Shown here piece after piece: positions 34,083-43,700 of a stretch of 64,000 nucleotides of DNA; within the stretch, counting starts at the first letter, position 1, and the number at the start of each line of letters is the position of its first letter. The notes under the pieces are model-generated. The model was not told the DNA's origin. It saw nothing but the letters and a program-made list of their open reading frames with translations, and ran no database searches. Made by a program: the position numbers and the translations under genes. The DNA comes from a virus: positions 1 through 64,000 of IMG/VR virus record IMGVR_UViG_3300027969_000060; one strand, 5' to 3'.

Positions 34083-34088
34083 TTTAAA

Positions 34089-34841
34089 TTATCCGTATGT
34101 TACTGAAACAAATCCGTTTGCGCCAATTGCACTATAACAGCAAACGTTTGCCGATGCAACTGCACTTGGGCCGCCGCCGCCCGGAATCATAGTACAACCC
34201 CAACTTTGTCCGCCACCCCACTGGCAACCATGTCCTGTGACACTAGGGCCTGAAGCAGTTGCTGGGGCATATGGCGCTTGGCCTGCCGCATGCATTCCGC
34301 AGTATTGTGTTAGTTTAGCAGATCCTTGATATCCGGGAATATTTAAATCTCCACCGTTAGCACAAGAACAACAATATTGAATTCTACAACCAGTATAGCA
34401 ACTCCAATATCTCCAGCAATCTGTACAACCCTGGCCGCCGCCTGCGGCACAGAAGTTACTTAATCCGTAACCATTTACATATGATGTAAATCCACTACAA
34501 CCAGCAGTTGATTGTGAACAACCGCTTGAACTACCGGCACAGATTGTATATTGACATCCCGCTAGAGTGCCGGTAGTAGCATAAACTGTTTTTATTGAGT
34601 ATGCGCCTGCACCACCACCAAAGCCCGTAGTACAACAACAGCTATTACCACCTGATCCGCCGCCACCCCACATTTCAAATGTAACAAAAGTTGTTCCTGC
34701 TGGAACAGTCCATAGACAGCATTTTCCGCCATTTAATGCGTTAATACTGGCGCATTCATTATAAACAATAAATTCTTGAGGGAAATTTGTACTAGTTACC
34801 GTAGCAGTTACCGTATACAGTAGTGATCTTAAATTTGACAT
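34089..34841 (-). CDS. Gly/Cys-rich adhesin-like tail protein
   Basis: 250 aa with about 23 Cys. A shared N-terminal strand block (CCLWTVPAGTTFVTFEMWGGG) is followed by Gly-rich loops with CC and CCC pairs and an ending ANGFVSVTYG. This resembles the polyglycine-sandwich adhesins of phages (T-even gp38-type) and the glycine-rich domain of many tail proteins, but the high Cys content is unusual. Paralogous to the two next adhesins. A Shine-Dalgarno AAGGAT precedes the ATG. It is followed by an APC-like protein. Binding the host surface is inference. Confidence 0.75.
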   Translation of the reverse strand: MSNLRSLLYTVTATVTSTNFPQEFIVYNECASINALNGGKCCLWTVPAGTTFVTFEMWGGGGSGGNSCCCTTGFGGGAGAYSIKTVYATTGTLAGCQYTICAGSSSGCSQSTAGCSGFTSYVNGYGLSNFCAAGGGQGCTDCWRYWSCYTGCRIQYCCSCANGGDLNIPGYQGSAKLTQYCGMHAAGQAPYAPATASGPSVTGHGCQWGGGQSWGCTMIPGGGGPSAVASANVCCYSAIGANGFVSVTYG

Positions 34842-34850
34842 TCTTTATCC

Positions 34851-35603
34851 TTATTTGTATGTGATAATTACAAGTCCGCCAGCACCAAGACTGCCATACT
34901 GGCATGATCCGTCGTGGGTGTTAGCTGTTCCGCCACCACCACCTGGGAACGATCCGCAACCGTTCATAAATGTTCCGCAAGCAATACGACAATGATCTTG
35001 TGATACACGTAGTCCGCCACCAATATATGTTGGTTCAGGAGTATAATGGAACGCTGAAAAACCACAACTTGTGTTATGTGCGGCACCGGTAGGGCCGCAA
35101 AGAGCAAAATCATGCCCGCAAGCACAGCCGCAAATACAACTGATACAGTGATAACATCCGTTGTTTGCTACAAAACACTGTGTAAATCCACCAGAGCCGC
35201 CTTGCGCACACAAGCATAGTGGATATGTTGCACTTGGGTTACACGCATATGAATCAAAACCTTTGGCTCCTCGACAATCAGGAGTACAATTTGTAGTACC
35301 CGCGGCACATATAGTATATGATTGTCCAGGTACTACTCGAATAGTTTTACGAGCATATGTTCCGGCACCACCACCCATTTGTGCATGTTGGCAACAACAT
35401 GCACCACCACCACCACCACCACCACCCCAGAGTTCAAATTTTGCCCAAGTAGCGTTTGCTGGAACTACCCATAGGCAACATTTGCCGCCGTTTGACGGCG
35501 TTGCATTGTCAGCAGGATAGACATAAACAACGTTATACGGATTGTTGACTGTTACGCTTTGTAGAAATCTTGAGTCAGGAAATAAATCTCTTAAATTTGA
35601 CAT
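34851..35603 (-). CDS. Gly/Cys-rich adhesin-like tail protein
   Basis: 250 aa with about 24 Cys. Same architecture as its neighbour: CCLWVVPANATWAKFELWGGG, eight Gly in a row before ACCC, scattered CxC and CC pairs (including a CYHCISCICGCACGHD stretch), ending GGLVIITYK. Gly runs are coded by a CAC/ACC triplet run on the plus strand at 35402-35427. The start has a GGGGGT ribosome site next to the stop of the 227-aa gene, suggesting coupling. Confidence 0.75.
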   Translation of the reverse strand: MSNLRDLFPDSRFLQSVTVNNPYNVVYVYPADNATPSNGGKCCLWVVPANATWAKFELWGGGGGGGGACCCQHAQMGGGAGTYARKTIRVVPGQSYTICAAGTTNCTPDCRGAKGFDSYACNPSATYPLCLCAQGGSGGFTQCFVANNGCYHCISCICGCACGHDFALCGPTGAAHNTSCGFSAFHYTPEPTYIGGGLRVSQDHCRIACGTFMNGCGSFPGGGGGTANTHDGSCQYGSLGAGGLVIITYK

Positions 35604-35606
35604 CGA

Positions 35607-36290
35607 TTATACCCCCGGTTGATTAATCGGTGGATCAGTTGGAGGTAATTCTTCTCTTTCAGGATCTGACGGAAACGGAACCTTCCACGGATCAACGCCG
35701 GCAAATACAGCAGGGATATCTCTTAATATTTGACGATATTCTTCCCACATTGCAATTTTATCGGGCATGGCTTTTTGAATTCTAGTATCAGTAGTTGATA
35801 GCAATTGATTACGCCACTTAATTAAATCATCCCACGTAGTATGCGGTTTTTTCCAGCAATCTGGATATGTAAATTCAAATTCTGCTGTTTCTTCGTTCCA
35901 CTTAATTTCGTTGAGTTCATAAGTATGATCAGGTGCTTGTGGATCAGGAGTACTGTATGTGCTACCGTCTGGTAATATATCTACTTTCTGTGGAAGAGTA
36001 GCATAATTATGTTCGTTATGTATCATAGCTGAGATAAGTGGATTAACCTCTGCATCTACTAACACTTTAATTTGGCCAGCTGGTGTTGGTACATCTGCAC
36101 CATTGTCGCGTTCTGTATAGTGAAAGCGGCTGATAATTTTTTTAGTAGTTGCATCTGCAAATATCCACAAGTAACGCGGGCCTGAATAAGACCAAGTGCC
36201 CTTGCGTTGTAAATCATTTGTTAAATGTAAGTATTCATCTGGTAAATCGTACTCAAATGTTTTGTTTTCAATTCTTGTAATTTCTGGCAT
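35607..36290 (-). CDS. Tail-assembly-chaperone-like protein
   Basis: 227 aa. C-terminal 90 residues fit phage tail-assembly chaperones: WDDLIKWRNQLLSTTDTRI, MWEEYRQILRDIPAVF, then a WKVPFPSDPE ending. The N-terminal 130 residues are paralogous to the 334-aa protein (the ENKTFEYDLPDEYLH block). It sits between the second and third Gly/Cys-rich adhesins, so each adhesin set has a nearby chaperone candidate. A Shine-Dalgarno AAAAGGG lies before the ATG. Confidence 0.75.
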   Translation of the reverse strand: MPEITRIENKTFEYDLPDEYLHLTNDLQRKGTWSYSGPRYLWIFADATTKKIISRFHYTERDNGADVPTPAGQIKVLVDAEVNPLISAMIHNEHNYATLPQKVDILPDGSTYSTPDPQAPDHTYELNEIKWNEETAEFEFTYPDCWKKPHTTWDDLIKWRNQLLSTTDTRIQKAMPDKIAMWEEYRQILRDIPAVFAGVDPWKVPFPSDPEREELPPTDPPINQPGV

Positions 36291-36303
36291 TTTTTTTACC
36301 CTT

Positions 36304-37074
36304 TTAACCGTATGTTATTAAAACTAATCCGCCGGTGCCCCAGCCGCCCCAACAGCAAGGACCACCGCAGGCTTGGCCTGATGCGCCCGGGCCGCCTGGC
36401 CATGTTGTCATTTGTCCATGATAATAGTAACATCCTGATACTGTCATACCAACTCCACAAGAGTCAGCTCCGTGACGCATATTTGGAGTATATTTTAAAC
36501 CTGTTTGTGTATATGGAAGTGCCGCACTTGTACAGAAGTTGTTCTGCATGTCACCGTTGGATACACTTGGCAGTGCTAGGTCGTAGCCACCACCCTGACA
36601 TCCTTGCCAGCAACCTGGTACGCAAATACCTGTACATGCCTGACCGCCCATTCGATGACATACTGTACATCCGCCTGAGCCGCCACCGGCGCAAGACGAT
36701 GTTGCTAATGTACAGCAAAGTACAAAACTTGGGAATCCGCAACCACCGCAACACTGCTGACTACAGCATCCTGATCCAGCGGCACAAATAATAAAAAATG
36801 AATTAGCTGAATTTACTGCCAACGTTTTTTTAGCATATTGGCCTGTTCCAGGATTACGATACGGCCCCATACAGCAACATGCTCCGCCACCATCACCACC
36901 TGCTCCCCACATTTCAAACGTGGCCCAAGTGGTTCCTGAAGGAATTAACCAGCAACAGCATCTTCCGCCATCCTGCGCACTAGTACCTTCTCGTCCGTTA
37001 AACACAGCAAGTTGCTGTTGTTTATAACTAGAGCTAATTGGCGTAGTAAGTATTAAATCTCGTAATGTTGACAT
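36304..37074 (-). CDS. Gly/Cys-rich adhesin-like tail protein
   Basis: 256 aa with about 27 Cys. It opens with CCCWLIPSGTTWATFEMWGAG followed by CCC, CC, C-x-x-C pairs, and closes with a Gly-rich block ending GTGGLVLITYG. It is the most Cys-rich of the three paralogues and differs most at the N-terminus. An AGAGAG ribosome site precedes it; the octamer ATTAAATA upstream is only a weak late-promoter match. Confidence 0.74.
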   Translation of the reverse strand: MSTLRDLILTTPISSSYKQQQLAVFNGREGTSAQDGGRCCCWLIPSGTTWATFEMWGAGGDGGGACCCMGPYRNPGTGQYAKKTLAVNSANSFFIICAAGSGCCSQQCCGGCGFPSFVLCCTLATSSCAGGGSGGCTVCHRMGGQACTGICVPGCWQGCQGGGYDLALPSVSNGDMQNNFCTSAALPYTQTGLKYTPNMRHGADSCGVGMTVSGCYYYHGQMTTWPGGPGASGQACGGPCCWGGWGTGGLVLITYG

Positions 37075-37087
37075 TGTAACTCTCTTA

Positions 37088-37414
37088 TTATTTAATAATT
37101 AACCAACCCAATGCTGTTGAATACACTAATGTAGTTGTAGAGTTATTAACGTTGATTGTTAAATTCTCTGCTAATAGTTGAATATTAGCTGGCCCGTTCC
37201 TTGCAATAGTTATGTTGCTACCAGACGAATTGCCAAATGCGTCAATAACTTGCACCGTGTCGCCGTCGATACAGCTTGTACTAACGGGCAATGTAATTGT
37301 TTGGCCGCCAGCAGTGCATAGTATACGATCATTAACTATTGCTGTGTAAGCAGTACCAGCATTAATTCTAGTTACTGTGCCAGCAGTTCCTGTTGTTGTA
37401 ATATATCTTCCCAT
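37088..37414 (-). CDS. Small beta-rich fibre-like protein
   Basis: 108 aa. Strand-rich with Asn/Thr-rich turns (VSTSCIDGDTVQVIDAFG, SGSNITIARNGPANIQLL, LVYSTALGWLIIK). It looks like a single domain of a fibre shaft or a small adhesin; no family was recognised. A late promoter CATAAATA overlaps the stop of the preceding gene, and an AAGGAAC Shine-Dalgarno lies before the ATG. Confidence 0.65.
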   Translation of the reverse strand: MGRYITTTGTAGTVTRINAGTAYTAIVNDRILCTAGGQTITLPVSTSCIDGDTVQVIDAFGNSSGSNITIARNGPANIQLLAENLTINVNNSTTTLVYSTALGWLIIK

Positions 37415-37435
37415 TTCAATGTTCCTTTATCAGTG

Positions 37436-37443
37436 TATTTATG
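37436..37443 (-). promoter_or_regulatory. T4-type late promoter
   Basis: CATAAATA on the minus strand, overlapping the stop of the 106-aa gene; about 16 nt of leader to the 108-aa gene. Confidence 0.6.
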
Positions 37444-37759
37444 CTGTTGGGGTCTCAATACCCATTGCTACTGCTGAACAGTTGGCTGTGCTGGTTTGCA
37501 CAACTATGTTTTTACCAGCATCTACTACTATACCTGTTCTTTCAAGTACACCTTTTGGTAGAATTTCAGTGTCGTATTCTAAATATTCGTCGTTAGCTGG
37601 AGTTGTTGTTGTAGATAGTGATACCCTACAAGTAACTGCCGAGTTAGATCTATTACAAATAGACACTGTTACCACTGCAAACGTTGTTGCAGGGCATGTG
37701 TATAGTGTAGCGTTTGTTGCTGCCGAAAGGTTTGCAGTACCTAATCTTCCTGTTGCCAT
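37439..37759 (-). CDS. Small beta-sandwich protein, family member 1 of 3
   Basis: 106 aa. Beta-rich, with the motif FAVVTVSICNRSNSAVTCRV then a late strand pair NIVVQTSTANCSAVAMG. It is weakly paralogous to the genes at 52837-53166 and 62281-62601: all three share length, an internal C/V-x-N-x strand block and a late VxTSxxN-type block, and each sits next to a giant fibre gene. Function unknown; attachment or assembly role is inference. Confidence 0.68.
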   Translation of the reverse strand: MATGRLGTANLSAATNATLYTCPATTFAVVTVSICNRSNSAVTCRVSLSTTTTPANDEYLEYDTEILPKGVLERTGIVVDAGKNIVVQTSTANCSAVAMGIETPTA

Positions 37760-37773
37760 AATTTATTTCTCCG

Positions 37774-40700
37774 TTATCCTAAAAGTAAGAAGTCCATTGC
37801 TACTGGCAACCCGTTAATTCCGCCAGTGAAGTTCATTGTTGCTGTTACGTTAATCTGCACACCAGTAGTAGTACTAATACTATTACCAGCAATGTAGATA
37901 ACACCAGCCGTTAGTGTATTTACGTTCAATGCACTTGATCCGCCACCAATTTGGCTACTAATATATGATTTAATAGCTTTTTGCGTTGGAACAATGTTGT
38001 CACTGTTGGCTGTAAAATACTGGTCTGTTGAGAAACTAGTAATAGTTGCTCCAGATCCGCCTAGTGCCACAGAACCCAGTGTTAGTGAGTTCAAACCTGC
38101 TAGATTAAATGCGTCAGCATTAATACTTGCTACACCCGTTGCTTGCTGAACACTAAACAAAGTACCAACGCGGAAGTTACCGTCTTGGTCTGTACTTGTG
38201 TAGAACACGCGACCACCACCGTTACCTACTGTTTCATTAGCTGGAATAGCTGGCTGTGTCGGGGTTCCTGGATAGTTAGTAGTAGTGGTGTTACCCGTTC
38301 CAATACTTAAAAAGTCATGTCCAGTTAAACGAACTTGACTGTATTTTAATCTCAAGGTAATCAATGTACCGTGAGTAGGATTATTAGAAGCTGTTAATGC
38401 TGGACTTATTTGGAAACGAGCACTATATGGAGTTGAGCCGCCTGCCGCAGTCCATCCCTGATAACTATTTCTATCGGTACCTAAGAAGTTATTTACTGCA
38501 ACTAGTTTATAATAAGTTCCATTAAGTGCAAATTGTACATTTGATCCAGGTGTTGGTGAACTTGGTAAATTATATACGTTGACATAATATCCTGTTTGAT
38601 ATATGTCTGCGTACCCGTTACCAGTTACTGTTGCTGTAGCAGTAGCATACTGGCTACCTCTGTTTGTAAACGTTGGGCTAGCCAATGCTCCGTTACCAAT
38701 ACGAATCTGCCAAGTTGCTGCCGAAGTATAGTTAGGATCAATTAAAGTCATAGTTGGCGTTACAGCATAACCACTGCCTGGCTCTATAATTCTAACTTCA
38801 CTAATTGCACCGTTAGATACCTTAACGCGAGCTTGTGTTGTCGCGCCCATTACTACACTATTAGCGACTAATGATGTAGTACGTACAAACGCCCACTGCG
38901 GTGTTCGTGTTGGATTACCGTAGGCAAGCGCAGTCCAAGTAGCGGCTGTGCTTAGAGCTTGTTGATACCATGTATATCCATTGTCAGAAGTTACAATAGT
39001 AGCAGTTGATGTTGTTCCTGCAATAGCAACAAATAATCCAGCACCGTATCTAACTTTAGACCAGTTACTAGCTTGGATTGTTCCTTGTGCAGATTGTACC
39101 CATGTTATACCGTCTTTACTGTATGCAGAAATTGTGCTACCTGATGCAACTGCAACAAATGTGCCATCGCCAAATGCAACACTAGACCAAGTTGCTGATG
39201 TTGGTAGTGAACGAGTGGTCCATGATAGTCCATCTGAACTTGAAGCAGCCTGTGTGCCGCCGCTGGCAATTGCTACATAAACGCCGTTACCATAAGCAAC
39301 GCCGGTCCATGTTGTATTTGCAGGCAATGCCGCAGTATTTGACCAACTTGTACCGTTAGTACTATAGGCCGCTGTTGCTGTTCCACTAGCAACCGCCATA
39401 AACTGTCCGTTACCGTAGGTAATTGCTGACCAGTTAGCGTTTGTAAGAAGTCCGCCAGTTGTCCATGCTACTGTTGGGTCGGTTGTGTTTGCTGTAGCTG
39501 TACCATTAGATACTGCTACCCACCGTCCTGCACCATAAGCAATTGCAGTCCATGATGCACTTGCAATGGCTCCGCCTGCTATAAATGTGGTTCCATTAGC
39601 ACTAATTTGTGTGCCTGTGCCACTTGTCGGAATTGCAACAAAGTATCCACCAGATCCTACGCCATCATATGTAAAGTTTTGGATAGCTCCTGCAGGTGAA
39701 CTAACATTATTAACTGTAAGTACAACATTATTTGCACTTGTTCCGCCTAGGTTAGTACCTAAGATTGTTAATGTGTCACCTACAGTATATCCTGTTCCTG
39801 CACCACTTACTGATACAGTATAAGCAAGTCCAGATTTTACTACGTTAAATGTAGCACTAGATCCTGTGCCGCCACTAACAGTAATACTGCTGAAGGTAGT
39901 AATCCAATCGCCGTAGGCCATATCGGCCCATGTGCCACTTGTTGAAGTAGTAGCAGTAGCAGTATATGTTGGACTGGTAAATACCACTCTTGGTTCAATG
40001 ATATATGCTGTGGTTAAATCTAATGAAGATGAAATGGTTGTACCTGGTACTATATGATCCCATCCCGGTTGATGAATTAACACACTTTGGCCTGTTGTAG
40101 CCGACACTGTTTGAGCAGTTGTTGAACTTGATAGTGTACCTACGCTGATAGTTGTGCCGCCAGGAATAACGCCTATAGCATAATATGTTGTAAATGCTAA
40201 TAACCCGCCAATTGCCGAGCTTAATATAACTGGCATAGTATTGTACGCAGGAGTTGCTCTAGACAAGGTTAGCGTATTTTGTGTACCAGTAGTTGCACCA
40301 CTAGTTGTTTGGCTAATACTAACTTGCCAAGTACTTGCAGTTGTTCCTGTACCTGTTAAGTTAGCAACAATATATGTACCAGCTGTGGTTGTTCCACCTG
40401 TAACAAACATACCTGGAACAATTGTTCCTACGCTGACAGCAGATACTGTTAATGTTGTGCCACTAATTCCCGAACTTACAAATGTCGTAGACGATGTTGT
40501 TGTCGCTGTTACAGTAGTGTAAGGGAAGCTTTCTTTGGCAACTGAGCCAAACTTAGTACCTGAGTTATAATTTATAAAGTAACCTTGTTGGCCAACACCT
40601 GAACCACCAGTGACCATTACTCGCATACCAACATAGGCTGCACTAATTGCCGAATCAGTTGCTGCCAGTGTAATTCCTAGCGCCGTTCCGCCCTGTGCCA

Positions 40701-43700
40701 CGTTAGTAATAGATGCATAATTAGCACCGTTACTTAACAATCTTCCTTCAAATACTGCGCCGTCACGGAATTCATCACCTACTGCTGTGGCTCCAAAACC
40801 TGTTCCACCAATATTTCCCACATAACTAGCAGTTGAATAATTTGTTCCTGCATTAGTAAACTCAAGTCGATAGATTTGATTAACGCTGTCAGTTAATGCA
40901 AGACCAATTTGTGCATGTGTGTAACGATTGTTTACCGATGCATAAATTGGAGTTTCGTAAGTATCAACACCTTCAGCTAACGAACCATATGTGCCATATG
41001 AGTTATTACCGTTAGTAGCTCGCATTTTGCCGCCAAGCTCTGCTAAGTAGCCTGCATATGAATAGTAGGCAAACACAGAAACAAGTTCTGTTAATGCATT
41101 TGAACCAGTACACCATACTCCAATACCATCGCTGATAATAGTAGTATAGTCGTTAGCAACAATAGATTTATTTCCGCCTGCATGTAGTGATGAATCAATT
41201 TTCATTCCTATACAACCAGTACCAAATAATGTTAAGTTTTGAGTATAGGGTGAGCGAGTTGAAATCCAAGCATTATAATCTGTTGGGCCATATCCTGGAT
41301 CTAAGCTAGAATAGGCACCTGCTGTTGGTCTACGGGTTCCATATATATTAGGTGCGCCTATAGTACCGGTTAATCCGGTAACTGTCATGTTACGTAACCC
41401 CGTTGAATTACGTAGATAGAACATGTCAGACTGAATAGAGCCGCTAACTGCATTTTTATAGCTAACAATAGATCGTAAAGACTTATAATTACCAAGATAA
41501 TTTATGTCATATATCCAGCCGTTGACATATTCTGTCATATCGCGTTGGCATGCTGCCTGACTAAACTGGTATCGAACAGTCATTGATCCTGATCCGTTAT
41601 TAATAATTAACGGACTTGTGCCGACCGATGTGCTAGCTACAGTAAATTCTGTTCCCGACGGCACTGTTAATACATAGTAAGTACTGCCTAATATTACACC
41701 TCCGAGCAACGAACCGCCTGTAAATGTTACAGGATCACCTATAGTGAAATTGTGTGCAGAACTTGTTGTAAATCTGCCGGTTGATTGAGTTGTAGTTGTT
41801 ACTGTGCCGCCGTAACTTTGAGTTACCCAAGCCGTTGCTTCGTTAGCTAAGAATGCTGTATTAGCTCTTAAAATTTCAACACCCTTAATAGTACTTAACA
41901 CATTATTATATGTGTTTGTACCAGCGTATTCAAATCCACCACCTGCGGTAGCAGTTAATAAACTAGAAGTATTTGTTAAAGTAATTGGAGTTGCACTGCC
42001 AAAGGTCGATGTTACTTGAATTGTAGTTGCGTCAACAATAGAAATAATCCAATAAGTCTGATTAACACTGATGCCGCCTGTTGAGCCGTTAAACACAATT
42101 GGCATTCCTACCACCATACCTGCAGTCGATCCAACTGTAATATTTCCACCAACAGCGGTAGCTGAAGCAGTTGTTGTTATAGTACCAGCAATTGATAGAA
42201 TCATATCGTCAATAATTGTACCGATCTGTGTGGCACTGCCGTAGGCTGCAATTTGTCTAGCTTTTTGTGCAATAAAATTAACAGCACCAATTTCTGCTGT
42301 TAACTGATTATTAATAACATACTGAGCACTAGTTGTTGCTCTGTAATATGCCATACCGGCTTTAACAGAGTTAAAGTTTGTACCAAACACTAGGTCGTAA
42401 CTTAATGCGTCAACAATATATCCTGTATCTCGTGAACACGTTGCCGAGTTAAAGTTCATTGATTGATAGAACTTCTGGACCCATGCTACTGTATCAGCTT
42501 GAATTTCTGATCGTGCCGCTTGCAATGCATTGTATCCGTTTTGTAATGCGGTTGAAGACAACGCAATGGCCGCTGTTGGTGCGACAGTTGCAGGTGCTGT
42601 ACCATTAGTAATCCAGTCAATTATATCTTGGATACGAGCTTGTGCAAATGTTGCCGCACCTGCTGAACCTGCTGTGCCAGCTGTGGTTTGTGTTGGGTTA
42701 GCACCACTTACTGCAACCGGGCTTCCGCTCGAACCAACTGTTTGGCTGGCACTAACTGTCCATGTTGAACCGGAACCAGCGCCGCCAGCAATGTAACCAG
42801 TAATATAAGTACCGGCTGTAGATCCAACCATAGTTAGAACATGTCCAACCATGATAGTTCCAGTAACTGCTGAACTGATAGTTAATGTAGTTCCACTGAT
42901 GTAACCAGTTGTACTAAATGTAGTGTTAGGACTGTTAACTGTAGGTGTAGTCTTTAAAACAATGTTTGAAATCATTGTTTTTAAAGTTGTGTATGCGGCT
43001 AATGTTGCTGTCTTTTCTGTTGACGCAATATTTAACGCAGAACTTGTAAAATATGAACTACCAGCAATTAATGTCTGGGTATTGCCGCCATAGGTCATAT
43101 CATATTGTAATGCATCTAACAAGTAACCAATATCACGTTGGCAGGTTGCTACGTTAATTGCATTGTATACTGATAGATAATTGTTAAACAAATACTGGCT
43201 GATATAAGTTTTAATATATTGATAGTTTTGAACAACCTGTGCCTTACCATCACCGTATCCTGTTAAGAATCCAACGTTATATCCTGTTGGATTTGTAAAT
43301 GTAAATGCTGGCGCCGCTGTGATTGTATTTTGTAAAATATTTCTAATAGTTGCGCCGTTAGTTAATACTGACGAAACTGCCGCAGTACTACCAACATCAC
43401 CCACGGGCAATGTAGTAACTTGAGCGGTTGTGTTTCCTGTAGTAGGAGTAACTGTACCGTTAGCAACAAGCGTTGGAATGATCGCTTTCATGCGAGTCAA
43501 TACTGAAATCGTTTTTGGTTTGTCGTTTACTAAGTTTGTAACTGCACCTGCTGGCTGTATTACACTTGAACGAAGTTCATCACCAACTACCGCAGTATTT
43601 CTTGGAACAACTATAGGTAAAATTTCTAAATATGTTCCTGTCTTAACACTAATTGTTGTTCCTGGATTAATTACAGATGGAATTGCCGATGTTGTTCCTG

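Noticed and set aside
35402-35427. CAC/ACC triplet run as a regulatory or mobile microsatellite
   Set aside because: It is the coding of a poly-Gly run in an adhesin; nothing further supports regulation.
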